Numbered from the stretch's first letter, positions 18,520 to 27,931 are shown. The stretch: DNA of 64,000 nucleotides from JBBROS01 sp965213845 (GCA_965213845.1 CBDCAI010000013.1:1-64000); one strand, 5' to 3'. The notes: generated by a model from the sequence alone, not told the origin. Program-made: numbers and translations.

Positions 18520-19497
18520 ATGGCTGACCTCTCCAAGCCGCCCGCCATCATCCTGTCCGAGGCCTATGCCGGGCTGCAGGCCCAGGCGCTCGGCCTGGCC
18601 GAGGCCGCCGGGCTCGCGCCTTCAGCGGTCACCCTCACGCCCCGCCCGCCCTGGTCCTGGGTCTCGGCCCGGTTCTGGCCCGACCCGCTGCGCGCCATCG
18701 GACTCGCGCCCCCGCCGCCCGGCATCGTCTTCGCCGCCGGCGGCACCGCGGCCATCGTCGCGGCCCGGCTGCGCAGCGCCGAACGGCCCGTCGTTCAGGT
18801 CCAGCATCCCCGCATCGACCCGGCCCGCTTCGACCTCGTCGTCGTCAACCGCCACGACGGGCTCACCGGCCCCAACGTCGTCGTCACGCGCACCGCCCTG
18901 CACCGCGTCACCCCGGCCCGCCTCGCCGAGGCCCGCCTGGTCTGGGCCCCGCGCCTGGCCCACCTGCCCCGCCCGCTGGTCGCGGTGCTGGTCGGCGGCA
19001 GCAACGGCCGCTTCCGCCTGGACGAGCCCGTCGCCACGGCGCTCGGCGCCGAGCTGGCCGCCATGATGGCGCAGGACGGCGTCGGCGTCGCGCTCACCCC
19101 CTCCCGCCGCACCGACCCGGCGGCGCAGGTGGCCCTCGCCGCCGCCCTTCGCCCGGGCGGCGGCTGGATCTGGAACGGCGAGGGCGACAACCCTTATTAC
19201 GGCCTGCTGGCCTGCGCCGACGCCATCATCGTCACCGAGGACAGCGTCTCCATGCTGTCCGAGGCCGTCGCCACCGCCGCGCCTGTCCTGCTCGCCGCCC
19301 TGCCGGGCCGCTCCCGCCGGATCCGCCTGTTCAGCCGCCTGCTGATCGACGACGGCCGCGTCCGCCCCTTCGCCGGCCGGCTCGAGATGTGGGACGCCGC
19401 CCCGCTGGACGACACGCCCATGGCGGGGGCCGAGGTCCGCCGGCGGCTCCATCTTCCGGACCCAGGGGAGATTCCAGTCGGGACGGCGTTGGTCTAA
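18520..19497 (+). CDS. ELM1-family protein (DUF1022, glycosyltransferase-like)
   Basis: A 325-aa member of the family that includes plant ELM1, needed for mitochondrial fission, with many alphaproteobacterial homologues of unknown role. Recognised pieces: SEAYAGLQAQALGLAEA, QVQHPRIDPARFDLVVVNRHDG, LVGGSNGRFRLD and IIVTEDSVSMLSEAVATAAPV, the latter resembling the nucleotide-sugar-binding end of GT-B glycosyltransferases. I start at ATG 18520; a TTG at 18505 is in frame. It lies 10 nt before the 636-aa unknown gene, suggesting a joint role, perhaps at the envelope (inference). Confidence 0.8.
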   Translation: MADLSKPPAIILSEAYAGLQAQALGLAEAAGLAPSAVTLTPRPPWSWVSARFWPDPLRAIGLAPPPPGIVFAAGGTAAIVAARLRSAERPVVQVQHPRIDPARFDLVVVNRHDGLTGPNVVVTRTALHRVTPARLAEARLVWAPRLAHLPRPLVAVLVGGSNGRFRLDEPVATALGAELAAMMAQDGVGVALTPSRRTDPAAQVALAAALRPGGGWIWNGEGDNPYYGLLACADAIIVTEDSVSMLSEAVATAAPVLLAALPGRSRRIRLFSRLLIDDGRVRPFAGRLEMWDAAPLDDTPMAGAEVRRRLHLPDPGEIPVGTALV

Positions 19498-19507
19498 GAA
19501 GACAGCC

Positions 19508-21418
19508 ATGCTGAACATCCAGACCTTCGACGCCCGCGCGGGCGGCAACGTCCTGTACAAGGCCTTCGCCCACCCGCTGGCCGCCGAGAAGACCGCCCTG
19601 CTCGCCGCCCGCCTGCGCCAGGCCGGCCACCTGGCCGTGTATGACCCGGACAACGTGGCCGAGGCGCTGTGGGCGCTCAACCCCGCCATGCCTGCAACCG
19701 ACGAAAGCTACGTGCACGACGTGGCCCTGCTGGACCAGCCGCGCGGCGGCGTGCGCGCCAGCGCCCTGGTGGACCTGCCCCGCTCCCGCTGCGCCACCCT
19801 GCTCGTCACCGCGTTCGACGCTGCCCGCACCGTCGCCCGCATCGCCCCCCTGGTGCCCCCCGGCATGACGGTGCTGACGCTGGACGAGGCGCGGCTGCCC
19901 GACGCCATGCTCAGCAACCCGCGCCGCTACCTCGATCGGCTGAACTTCGCCACCAACCACGCCTTCTTCCGCGACACCGGCCCCGTGGACGGCACGGGCC
20001 TGCACACGCGCCTCGTCACCGCCAACTACTGGTCGGGCTACGGCGCGGGCCCCATGCGGCTGTGGCTGCGCCTGTTCGGCAGGGACGGCGCCGTGCTGGC
20101 GGAATGGGAGGAGCCGGTGGCGCCGGGGGCGGCGGGCCTGGCGCTCGACAGCCGCGCCATCCGCGCCCGCTTCGGCCTGCCGGCCTTCGAGGGGCAGCTG
20201 TTCATCCACGCGATCGGCGCCGCCGGGCACGACGTGGTGAAGTATGCGCTCGACACCTACGGCACCGGCGACGAAGCCAGCCTGTCCTGCACCCACGACG
20301 CCAATGCCTGGCCCAGCGACCGCTACGCCGGCATGCCCGCCCCCCGCGAGCACGAGCGCGTGGTGCTGTGGCTGCAGAACAGCCACGCCGCCGCCATCCC
20401 GGCCGGAACGGTCACGCTGGACCGCATGGGCGCCGGCGACCCCGTGTCGCTCGACACCCCGGTCCCGCCCTATGCCAGCGTCGCGCTGGACGTCGCCAGC
20501 CTGTTGCCCGGTCTGCGCTGGCCCGCGCAGATCGAGGTCTCGGCCGGCCGCCACATCGTGCGGCCCCGCTACGAGGTCACCGAGGCCGGGCGGCGCCGCA
20601 TCGCCCACCTGAACGTGGAGCGCGCCGACCTGCGGCCCGACCCGGGGATCAAGACCCTGTCCAACCTGCTGGGCCGCGGCTACCTGCTGCCCTTCCCGAT
20701 CCTGCCGCGCGACACCTTCCGCAGCATCGTCCTGCCCACCCCCATGGCCGAGCACCAGCACTCGCTGCCCGTCCGCATCGAGGTGTTCGACCCCGAAGGC
20801 CGCAAGCAGAACGAGCGCTTCCTGGGCAACCTGCCCCGCAACCACGACCTGGCGCTCGACCTGGCCGAACTCGGCGCCGACACCGGCCACGCCGAGCTGG
20901 TCTACGACTTTCGCGACGGCGGCGACGCCGATGGATGGCTGCACTGCCTGGTCCGCTACGAACACAGAAGCGCGGGCCATGCCGCCGAAAGCAGCTTCGG
21001 CGCCCACATCTACAACACCGCCATGACCTGGCGCGACGAGCCGCAGAGCTACTCCGGCCCGCCCCCCGGCCTGTCCACCCGGCTGTTCCTGAAGCTCGGC
21101 ATGCCGGGCGGCGCCGGCGCCCGCCGCAGCTACGCCTGCCTCATCTACCCGGCCTCCGCCGCATGGCATCCCCGGTCCAGCACCACCCTCATCCTCCACG
21201 ACAGCGCCGGCCACGCCATCGCCGAACAGCCGCTGTCCATCGCCTGCTCCGGCAGCGCGATCGTCCGCCCGCACGAGGCCTTCGGCACCGCCCTGATCGA
21301 CCAGGCCGGCGACCGCGGCTACGTCATCATCCGCGACCCGACCTGCCGCCTGTTCGGCTACCACGGCCTGATGGACGACGCCGGGGCCTTCTCGCTGGAC
21401 CACATGTTCGGCTTCTGA
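19508..21418 (+). CDS. Conserved protein of unknown function, 636 aa
   Basis: I do not recognise a named family. The reading frame is certainly real: composition is balanced and it fills the strand between ELM1 and radC. The N-terminal 130 residues look like a Rossmann-type alpha/beta unit (KTALLAARLRQAGHLAVYDP, then ATLLVTAFDAARTVARIAPL), followed by beta-rich regions with many aromatic residues (TANYWSGYGAGPMRLWLRLF) that resemble repeated beta-sandwich domains. There is no signal peptide and no transmembrane segment. Translationally close to the ELM1-like gene (10 nt gap), so the two probably act together. Confidence 0.75.
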   Translation: MLNIQTFDARAGGNVLYKAFAHPLAAEKTALLAARLRQAGHLAVYDPDNVAEALWALNPAMPATDESYVHDVALLDQPRGGVRASALVDLPRSRCATLLVTAFDAARTVARIAPLVPPGMTVLTLDEARLPDAMLSNPRRYLDRLNFATNHAFFRDTGPVDGTGLHTRLVTANYWSGYGAGPMRLWLRLFGRDGAVLAEWEEPVAPGAAGLALDSRAIRARFGLPAFEGQLFIHAIGAAGHDVVKYALDTYGTGDEASLSCTHDANAWPSDRYAGMPAPREHERVVLWLQNSHAAAIPAGTVTLDRMGAGDPVSLDTPVPPYASVALDVASLLPGLRWPAQIEVSAGRHIVRPRYEVTEAGRRRIAHLNVERADLRPDPGIKTLSNLLGRGYLLPFPILPRDTFRSIVLPTPMAEHQHSLPVRIEVFDPEGRKQNERFLGNLPRNHDLALDLAELGADTGHAELVYDFRDGGDADGWLHCLVRYEHRSAGHAAESSFGAHIYNTAMTWRDEPQSYSGPPPGLSTRLFLKLGMPGGAGARRSYACLIYPASAAWHPRSSTTLILHDSAGHAIAEQPLSIACSGSAIVRPHEAFGTALIDQAGDRGYVIIRDPTCRLFGYHGLMDDAGAFSLDHMFGF

Positions 21419-21431
21419 CCCGCCACCACGC

Positions 21432-22202
21432 CTACAGCAGCCCCTCCTTGCGGAAGCTGAACCACCGTCCGTTGCCGACGATGACATGGTCGTGCACCAC
21501 GACCGACAGCACGTCCGCCGCGGCCCGGATGGCGCGCGTCATCTCCACGTCGTCGCGCGAGGGCTGCGGGTCACCGCTCGGGTGGTTGTGCACCAGGATC
21601 AGCGCGGTCGCATGCAGCTCCAACGCCCGCTTGACGACCTCGCGCGGGTAGACCGGCGTGTGGTTCACCGTGCCCCGGCTCTGCGCCTCGTCCGCCAGCA
21701 GGCGGTTGCGGTTGTCGAGGAACAGGATGCGGAACTGCTCGATCCGCTCCCGCGAGAGCACCGCCGTCAGGTAGTCCATCAGCCGCTGCCAGTCCGACAG
21801 GACCGGCCGGTCCTGCACCTCGGCCCGGGCCAGGCGGTGCGCCGCGGCCTGGATGGTCTTCAACGAGGCGATCCCGGCCTCGCCCAGGCCCTCGATCCGG
21901 TGCAGGTCCGCCACGGGTGCGCTGATGGCGCCGGCGAAGCTGCCGAAGCGGGCCAGCAGCGCCCGCGCGATGGACTTCGTGTCGCGCCGCGGCAGCGCCA
22001 GGAACAGCATCATCTCCAAAAGCTCGTGATCCGCAACGCTGTCCGGCCCGGCCGCCAGCAGCCGCGCCCGCAGGCGGCTGCGATGCCCCTCCGCACTGAC
22101 CGGCGAAGCCGGCCGGTCCTCCTGCGGCCGTTCAACCTTGGGCCTGTGCCCGGAGGGCTGCGGCACGAGCCCGCCCAGCAGGTCGGGCGCGTCGCCGCTC
22201 AA
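21432..22202 (-). CDS. radC: RadC/JAB-domain protein
   Basis: A RadC-family protein of about 256 aa. An N-terminal helix-hairpin-helix region (residues about 40-110, HELLEMMLFLALPRRDTKSI, IEGLGEAG) precedes a JAB/MPN metalloprotease-like domain with the metal motif LVHNHPSGDPQPSRDD and the upstream Glu in the VNHTPVYPREVVKRAL segment. Despite the old name, a direct DNA-repair role is doubtful. The most plausible start is the TTG at 22202, overlapping the thioesterase stop in TTGA; no ATG exists before the conserved core. Confidence 0.88.
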   Translation of the reverse strand: MSGDAPDLLGGLVPQPSGHRPKVERPQEDRPASPVSAEGHRSRLRARLLAAGPDSVADHELLEMMLFLALPRRDTKSIARALLARFGSFAGAISAPVADLHRIEGLGEAGIASLKTIQAAAHRLARAEVQDRPVLSDWQRLMDYLTAVLSRERIEQFRILFLDNRNRLLADEAQSRGTVNHTPVYPREVVKRALELHATALILVHNHPSGDPQPSRDDVEMTRAIRAAADVLSVVVHDHVIVGNGRWFSFRKEGLL

Positions 22203-22636
22203 GGGGAGGTCGCGGCGGACGCGGGTTGCGCGGGCGGCGGCATCCAGCGGGCCAGGCTGTTCCGCCAGGGGTCGATCGGCACCGCCCGCCTGCTCGTGCG
22301 GTCCATCACCACCAGCACCGTCACCCCCTGGGCGCACGCGACGCCGCCCGACACCAGGCGCTGCCGCAGCTGGAACGACCGCCCGCCCAGCCGATCCACC
22401 GCCGTCTCGATCGTCACCTCGCCCGGCCAGGTCATCTCGGCCAGGAAGTCCAGCTCCAGCCGCACGATCACGACGGCCTGGTCCGCGCCGCCCACCGGCA
22501 ACCCGGCCAGCAGCATCAGCTCCGACCGCCCCTGCTCCAGCATCACCGCGAAGACGGCGTTGTTCACGTGGCCCAGTCTGTCCGTGTCGTTGAACCGCAC
22601 ACGGTGGGTCGTGACGAAGGCGCCCGGCTCGGTCAC
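22199..22636 (-). CDS. Acyl-CoA thioesterase (hot-dog fold, 4HBT type)
   Basis: A 145-aa YbgC/FadM-like thioesterase. The catalytic motif RFNDTDRLGHVNNAVFAVMLEQGR is complete (Asp of the NDTD step, then GHVNN). Start is GTG at 22636, 7 nt after the map stop, and the gene ends in a 4-nt overlap with the proposed radC start. Substrate chain length unknown. Part of a map-thioesterase-radC cluster. Confidence 0.9.
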   Translation of the reverse strand: MTEPGAFVTTHRVRFNDTDRLGHVNNAVFAVMLEQGRSELMLLAGLPVGGADQAVVIVRLELDFLAEMTWPGEVTIETAVDRLGGRSFQLRQRLVSGGVACAQGVTVLVVMDRTSRRAVPIDPWRNSLARWMPPPAQPASAATSP

Positions 22637-22643
22637 GGACCGG

Positions 22644-23456
22644 TCATGGCCCGGTTGCCACCCCTGGCGGCTTGTCGCGCCCTGCCGGGGAGTAGGTGAA
22701 CACCTCGCACCCGTCCTCCGTCACGCCCACCATGTGCTCGAACTGCGCCGAGAGCGTGCGGTCGCGGGTCACGGCCGTCCAGCCGTCGTCGAGCACCTTC
22801 ACCTCCGGCCGCCCGGCATTCACCATGGGTTCGATGGTGAAGAACATGCCCGGCCGCAGCACCGGCCCCTCGCCGGGCTTGCCGAAGTGCAGCACGTTCG
22901 GCGCCTCGTGGAAGCGGCGCCCGATGCCGTGGCCACAGAAGTCGCGCACGACGCTGAACCGCTGCGCCTCCACATAGCTTTGGATGGCGTGGCCCACGTC
23001 GCCCAGCGTCGCGCCCGGCCGCACGGCCGCCACGCCCCGCATCATCGATTCGTAGGTCACCTCCATCAGCCGCGCCGCCCGGGTGGAGGGCGTGCCGGCG
23101 GCATACATGCGGCTGCTGTCGCCGTGCCACCCGTCCAGCACGACCGTCACGTCGATGTTCAGCACGTCGCCCTCCATCAGCCGCCGGTCGCCCGGGATGC
23201 CGTGGCACACCACGTGGTTGATGCTGGTGCAGATGGATTTCGGGAAGCCGCGGTAGTTCAGCGGGGCCGGCACCGCGCCCTGCGCCACGATATACTCGTG
23301 GCACACCGCATCGAGCTCGTCCGTCGTGACGCCGGGCCGCACATGCGCCTCGACCAGGTCGAGCGTCGCCGCCGCCAGCTGCCCCGCCGCGCGCATGGGG
23401 GCGAAGTCGGCGGGCTGGTGTATCGTGATCCGTCTCGCGTCCGCGCCGCCGTCCAT
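22644..23456 (-). CDS. map: Methionine aminopeptidase, type I
   Basis: A 270-aa dinuclear metalloprotease removing initiator Met. Visible ligands: NIDVTVVLDGWHGDSSRMY (two Asp), GHGIGRRFHEAPNVLHF (His), FTIEPMVNAG (Glu) and SAQFEHMVGVTEDGCEVFTY (Glu). His in NHVVCHGIPG binds substrate. I chose ATG 23456 (MDGGADARRITIHQPADF) over an in-frame TTG at 23480. Confidence 0.95.
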   Translation of the reverse strand: MDGGADARRITIHQPADFAPMRAAGQLAAATLDLVEAHVRPGVTTDELDAVCHEYIVAQGAVPAPLNYRGFPKSICTSINHVVCHGIPGDRRLMEGDVLNIDVTVVLDGWHGDSSRMYAAGTPSTRAARLMEVTYESMMRGVAAVRPGATLGDVGHAIQSYVEAQRFSVVRDFCGHGIGRRFHEAPNVLHFGKPGEGPVLRPGMFFTIEPMVNAGRPEVKVLDDGWTAVTRDRTLSAQFEHMVGVTEDGCEVFTYSPAGRDKPPGVATGP

Positions 23457-23567
23457 GGTTCCTGCCTCTGTCTCTGCCAAACATGCGGAGCGTCCGCCCC
23501 CGGCGCAAGGCTGGTTGAACCCGCAGCGTCCCCGCGATAGATGCGACGCTCACCGACGGATGCCACC

Positions 23568-24239
23568 ATGCCCGGATTGAAGGCCGCTATCATCCCCGTC
23601 ACCCCGCTGCAACAGAACTGCACGCTGCTGTGGGACGAGGACACCAAGGCGGCCATCGTCGTCGACCCCGGCGGCGACGTGCCGACCCTTCTGGACGCGG
23701 TGCGGCAGCTCGGCCTGACGGTCGAGCGCATCCTCCTGACCCATGGCCATATCGACCACGTAGGCGGGGCAGCCGCCCTGCGCGATGCTCTCCGCGAGAC
23801 CACGCCCGGCGTGCGGCTGGAAGGGCCGGACGAGCGCGACGCCTTCCTGCTGGACGGCCTTGCCGCATCCGGCGCCCAGTACGGGATGCCGGACGCAAGG
23901 CCGGTGCGGCCCGACGCCTGGCTGCACGAGGGCGACGTCGTGGCGCTGGGCCCGCACCGCTTCGCCGTCCTGCACTGCCCGGGCCACACGCCGGGCCACA
24001 TCGTCTTCGTCGAGCACACGGCCGGGCTGATCCTGATGGGCGACGTGCTGTTCCAGGGCTCGGTCGGCCGCACCGACTTCCCCTACAGCGTGACCGCCGA
24101 CCTGATGCACGCCATCCGCGACAAGCTGATGCCGCTCCCGGACGGCATGTCCTTCATCTGCGGCCACGGCCCGGCCAGCACCATCGGCGCCGAACGCCGC
24201 ACCAACCCCTACGTGGCCGAGGCGATGCGGCTGGCCTGA
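23568..24239 (+). CDS. MBL-fold metallo-hydrolase (glyoxalase II-like)
   Basis: A 223-aa metallo-beta-lactamase-fold hydrolase. The metal motif is LLTHGHIDHVGGAAALRD, followed by LHCPGHTPGHIVF, GDVLFQGSVGRTDFP and FICGHGPASTIGAERRTNP, the pattern of YcbL-type glyoxalase II-like enzymes, shorter than classical GloB. Starts PGLKAAIIPVTPLQQNCTLL after the Met. ATG 23568 fits the family; an upstream ATG at 23541 is in frame. Divergent from map. Confidence 0.9.
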   Translation: MPGLKAAIIPVTPLQQNCTLLWDEDTKAAIVVDPGGDVPTLLDAVRQLGLTVERILLTHGHIDHVGGAAALRDALRETTPGVRLEGPDERDAFLLDGLAASGAQYGMPDARPVRPDAWLHEGDVVALGPHRFAVLHCPGHTPGHIVFVEHTAGLILMGDVLFQGSVGRTDFPYSVTADLMHAIRDKLMPLPDGMSFICGHGPASTIGAERRTNPYVAEAMRLA

Positions 24240-24263
24240 ACGCAGCAACCGGGAACGCGGCGC

Positions 24264-25871
24264 TCAGGCGTCGGCGTTGTAGCTCACCTCATAGGCGCGG
24301 ACGCCCTCCTGCTGGCGGGGCAACAAGGAGAAGTGCTTCTTCATCGCCCACAGGTTCACCTGGTGGTGCAGCGGGATGATGCACTGCTCGGCCATGCCCA
24401 TCTTGGTCGCCTGGATGTAAAGCGCCTCGCGCGCCTTGTCGTCGAAGGTCGCCAGCGATTTCTCGATCACCTCGTCGATCGCCGCCCGGGCGAAGTGCGA
24501 GGGCTTCGGCTGGGCGCCGCGTCCCTTCTCCACGTTCACGGACGCGACGATCTGGATCAGGCTGCTGCTCGCCTCGCCCGTGTCGCTGGCCCAGCCCGTC
24601 AGGTCCACGGTGAACACGTCCCGCGCGCCCTCGGCGAAGAACATGCTCGCCGGCATCGTGTTCACGGCGGTCTTCACGCCCACCCGCGTCCACATCTGCG
24701 CGACCGCCTCCACGATCTTGCTGTCGTTGACGTAGCGGTCGTTCGGCCCGTTCAGCGTGATCATGAACCCCTCGGCATACCCGGCATCGGCCAGCAGCTT
24801 GCGCGCCTTGGCCGCGTCGAAGGCGTCCACCTTCAGGTCCGGCGTGTAGCCCACCGCGCCCTCGGGCAGCAGCTGCCCGGTGGGCGCCGCGAACCCGTCC
24901 ATGATCTGCGCCTTGATGCCGTTGCGGTTGATGGCGAGCGACAGCGCCTGCCGCACCCGGAGGTCCTTCAACGGGTTCTTGGCCATCGGCTTCCCGGCGT
25001 TGTCCGTGATCAGCGGGGTCGGCTCCCGCTCCGTGTCCAGATACAGGTAGATCAGCCGCTGCCCGGGCGGCGCCAGGATCGTCAGCTTGGGGTCCTTCTG
25101 CAGCAGCGTCACGTCGCGCGTGCTGACCTGGTCGATGATGTCCACGTCGCCGGCCTGCAGCGCCGCAGTGCGCGAGGCGCCGTTGCTGATCAGCCGGTAG
25201 TTGACCGTGTCCCAATAGGGCTTCGGGCCCCAGAACTTCTCGTTGCGCTTGAAGACGACCTTGTCGCCCAGCAGCACGCTCTCCATCACATACGGGCCGG
25301 TGCCGATGGCCGCCTTGCCCGAGTTGTAGTCGGCCGTGACCATGCCCGTGCCGAACTTGCGGCTGATGATGCGCGGCTGTGCCAGAAAGTACGGCAGCAG
25401 CGGCTCCGGATGGATCGTGTGCATCCGGATGGTCGCGGCATCCACCACCTCCAGGCTTTTCACCGGCTTGACCGCCTGCGTGAAGCTCGACGGGCTGTTC
25501 ACCACCTGCGGGATCCGCTCGAACGTGAAGACAACGTCGTCCGCCGTGAACGGCGATCCGTCGCTCCAGAGCACGCCCGGGCGCAGCTTGAACTCCCAGA
25601 TGTGGTCGTCGACGGCCGTCCAGCTCAGCGCCAGCTCCGGCACCGGGCGGAAGTTGCCGTCGAGCCCCACCAGCGTGTTGAACAGGTGGAAGGCGATGAC
25701 GTTGTTGGGCGTCAGGTTGTGGTAGTGCGGGTCGATCGAGGTGAAGGCGCCGCCGGTGCCGACGTTCAGCACCTTGGGCCCGCCCGCTGCCTGGGCCAGG
25801 CCGGCCCGGGGCGCGAGGGCCGCTGCGGTGGCCAGCGCGCCGAGGGTTCGCCGGGTGATGATGGGCTGCAT
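24264..25871 (-). CDS. ABC transporter substrate-binding protein, oligopeptide type (SBP family 5)
   Basis: A 535-aa periplasmic binding protein. Signal sequence MQPIITRRTLGALATAAALA has a twin Arg (TRRTLG) and an Ala-rich core, cleavage likely near AQA. Family pieces: LNVGTGGAFTSIDPHYHN, PVPELALSWTAVDDHIWEFK, LRPGVLWSDGSPFTADDVVF and VRQALSLAINR. No permease or ATPase genes are adjacent: the gene stands alone between a convergent hydrolase and a divergent lipoprotein gene, so its transporter partners must lie elsewhere. The ligand (peptide, opine, nickel or other) cannot be told. Confidence 0.9.
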   Translation of the reverse strand: MQPIITRRTLGALATAAALAPRAGLAQAAGGPKVLNVGTGGAFTSIDPHYHNLTPNNVIAFHLFNTLVGLDGNFRPVPELALSWTAVDDHIWEFKLRPGVLWSDGSPFTADDVVFTFERIPQVVNSPSSFTQAVKPVKSLEVVDAATIRMHTIHPEPLLPYFLAQPRIISRKFGTGMVTADYNSGKAAIGTGPYVMESVLLGDKVVFKRNEKFWGPKPYWDTVNYRLISNGASRTAALQAGDVDIIDQVSTRDVTLLQKDPKLTILAPPGQRLIYLYLDTEREPTPLITDNAGKPMAKNPLKDLRVRQALSLAINRNGIKAQIMDGFAAPTGQLLPEGAVGYTPDLKVDAFDAAKARKLLADAGYAEGFMITLNGPNDRYVNDSKIVEAVAQMWTRVGVKTAVNTMPASMFFAEGARDVFTVDLTGWASDTGEASSSLIQIVASVNVEKGRGAQPKPSHFARAAIDEVIEKSLATFDDKAREALYIQATKMGMAEQCIIPLHHQVNLWAMKKHFSLLPRQQEGVRAYEVSYNADA

Positions 25872-26032
25872 GGTCCGTCTCCGTGAGCGTTGTTGGCGCG
25901 ACCCTGCACGAACCGGGCCATGGCTGGGAAGCGTTTCTGCAGGGGCGGCGGCAGCCAAAGCCCGATCGGCGGGCCACTTGTGGGCGATGGCTGGCGCATC
26001 TTAGGATCGGCGGCAGCGTGCGGGGTTGTTCG

Positions 26033-27187
26033 ATGGCGTTCACTCGGTGTCAACCCTCGCGCCGGGTCATGCTGGCGGGCCTGGCCACGTTGACCGCGAC
26101 CGGCTGCGCGGCGCCTGCGGTCCCGCCGCTTGGCGCCACCGCGGCCACCCCTTCGCCCAACACATGGCCCGGCGCGGAATGGGAGCGAATCGCGCCGGAG
26201 CAGGCGGGGTGGGACGCCGCCGGTCTTGCGGCTGCGCAGGATTATGCAAAGGGGATCGGCACCGCCGCGTTCACCGTCGTCCACCACGGGCGCGTGGTGG
26301 CCGAGTGGGGCGAGACGACACGGCGGCTCGAGCTGCATTCGGTCCGCAAGAGCCTGCTGAGCGCGTTGATCGGGATCGCGGTCGCGGAGCGGAAGATCGA
26401 CCTGGGCGCGACGCTTGCGTCCCTGGGCATCGACGACGTCGCGCCCTCGCTGACTGCGGCGGAGAAGGCGGCGACGGTTCGGCAGCTGCTGCAGTCCCGC
26501 TCCGGCGTCTATCACGAGGCGCTGTACGAGACGCCGGGCGAGGTGAGCAAGCGGCCGCCACGCGGGAGCCACGAGCCCGGGTCCTTCTGGTATTACAACA
26601 ACTGGGATTTCAACGTCCTCGGCACGATCTACGAACGTGCCGTCGGGAGCAGCCTTTTCGAGGCCTTCGCGACGCGGATCGCCAGGCCCTTGTCGATGCA
26701 GGACTACCGGGTCGCGGACGGCCGCTATGTCCGGGGCGAGGCGACCTCGGCGCACCCGGCCTACCCCTTCAGGATGACGGCGCGCGACCTGGCGCGGTTC
26801 GGCCTGCTTTATGCCCGCGGCGGCATGTGGCGCGGGCAGAGCGTGGTCCCGGCCACCTGGGTGCGCGAGAGCACGACGGGTTATTCGACCACCTCGATCG
26901 GCTCGGGCTACGCCTATCTGTGGTGGACCGCCTTCCCCGACCGCCCGGTCCCCGTGCTGGATATGCCGCCAGGCGGCTTCTGGGCGGACGGCGCGCATGG
27001 CCAGTTCATCTGGATCGATCCCGCAAACGATCTGGTGGCGGTGCACCAGACCGATGGCGACGACGTCACCCGGCGGCAGATGGGGCATCTGATGTGGCTG
27101 GTGCAGACGGCGGCCCGCGTCCAGGAGCCCGGGAGCGACCCTGGCAACGACCTGGGCCCGGCCCGCGGGCGGCGGCGGCGCACGTGA
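26033..27187 (+). CDS. Serine hydrolase lipoprotein (beta-lactamase/penicillin-binding-like)
   Basis: A 384-aa class-C beta-lactamase-fold hydrolase. Lipoprotein signal with a basic start (RCQPSRRVMLAGLATLTATGC), Cys25 as lipid site. Catalytic Ser-x-x-Lys is SVRK in LHSVRKSLLSALIG, and the Tyr motif is YYNNWDFNVLG. The third (KTG-like) motif may be HGQFIWIDP, as in EstB-type esterases. Start ATG 26033 gives the lipobox; the frame is open further up but without a signal. Probably an esterase or D-aminopeptidase rather than a lactamase. 162 bp separate it from the divergent binding-protein gene. Confidence 0.85.
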   Translation: MAFTRCQPSRRVMLAGLATLTATGCAAPAVPPLGATAATPSPNTWPGAEWERIAPEQAGWDAAGLAAAQDYAKGIGTAAFTVVHHGRVVAEWGETTRRLELHSVRKSLLSALIGIAVAERKIDLGATLASLGIDDVAPSLTAAEKAATVRQLLQSRSGVYHEALYETPGEVSKRPPRGSHEPGSFWYYNNWDFNVLGTIYERAVGSSLFEAFATRIARPLSMQDYRVADGRYVRGEATSAHPAYPFRMTARDLARFGLLYARGGMWRGQSVVPATWVRESTTGYSTTSIGSGYAYLWWTAFPDRPVPVLDMPPGGFWADGAHGQFIWIDPANDLVAVHQTDGDDVTRRQMGHLMWLVQTAARVQEPGSDPGNDLGPARGRRRRT

Positions 27188-27295
27188 CCCTTCCGGCGCC
27201 GTCCTCGCGGGGCGCCGGGTCCGACCCGGAAGCTTAACACGCCTGACGCGCGACGGCCCGCTATGTCGGCGCTCCCATCGACGAGCAGGATCGAC

Positions 27296-27895
27296 ATGCC
27301 AGCACCTTGGGCGAGCCACAGCAGCACGCTTTCCCCCGGCGACCCGTCCGGGCTGGGCCTGTTCCTCCGCCGCTGGCTTGCCAACCCGTTGCAGATGGGG
27401 TCCATCGTCCCCAGCTCGCCAGCGCTGTGCCGCCGGGTCGTGCAGCAGGTGCGGAGGGCGCCGGACGAGTGGGTGCTGGAGCTGGGCGCCGGCACGGGCG
27501 TCATCTCCCGTGCTCTGCTCCACGCCGGGATCCCCGCGTCCCGCCTGGTCGTCGTCGAAATCGTGCCCGACATGGCCCGGCATCTGGCCGAGACCCTGCC
27601 GGGCGTGGACGTGATCCAGGGCGACGCCCGCGCCCTGCCGGACCTGCTGCCCGCGCGCATCGGCGTCATCGGCACGGTCGTCTGCGGCATCCCGCTCGTG
27701 CTGCTTCCCCTGGCAGAACAGCGGCGGTTCATCGGCGCCATCCGCGCGGCCGCCCCCGGCTGCGGATTCCTGCACTACAGCTACTGCGTCACGTCCCCGC
27801 TGCCGGCCCGCCGCCACGGCCTGGTGGCGCGGCGGGAGGCCTGGACCCCGCTGAACGTCCCGCCCGCGAGCGTCTGGCGTTACGACCCGGCATGA
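27296..27895 (+). CDS. SAM-dependent methyltransferase, phospholipid N-methyltransferase (PmtA)-like
   Basis: A 199-aa class I methyltransferase. The SAM motif I is WVLELGAGTGVISRALL, then VVEIVPDMARHL (acidic ribose site) and VIQGDARALPDLL. The N-terminal FLRRWLANPLQMGSIVPSSP matches the start of PmtA-type phosphatidylethanolamine methyltransferases and related rRNA-dimethylase-like enzymes. ATG 27296 has AGGA 5 nt upstream. It lies just before a phosphodiesterase and a Ugp-type transporter; a link with phospholipid headgroup turnover is an inference. Confidence 0.75.
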   Translation: MPAPWASHSSTLSPGDPSGLGLFLRRWLANPLQMGSIVPSSPALCRRVVQQVRRAPDEWVLELGAGTGVISRALLHAGIPASRLVVVEIVPDMARHLAETLPGVDVIQGDARALPDLLPARIGVIGTVVCGIPLVLLPLAEQRRFIGAIRAAAPGCGFLHYSYCVTSPLPARRHGLVARREAWTPLNVPPASVWRYDPA

Positions 27896-27913
27896 CACCC
27901 AAACGTCGCCGGC

Positions 27914-27931
27914 CCGTCACGGACCTGTAAC
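27914..27931 (+). promoter_or_regulatory. Candidate PhoB box upstream of phosphodiesterase-Ugp-like operon
   Basis: CCGTCAC-GGAC-CTGTAAC has the 7-4-7 layout of a PhoB box (consensus CTGTCAT-N4-CTGTCAT), with 5 of 7 matches in each half. It lies 23-40 nt before the ATG at 27954, so transcription would start at or near the start codon. The match is imperfect; the main support is the better set of repeats before the second Ugp-like operon. Confidence 0.35.
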
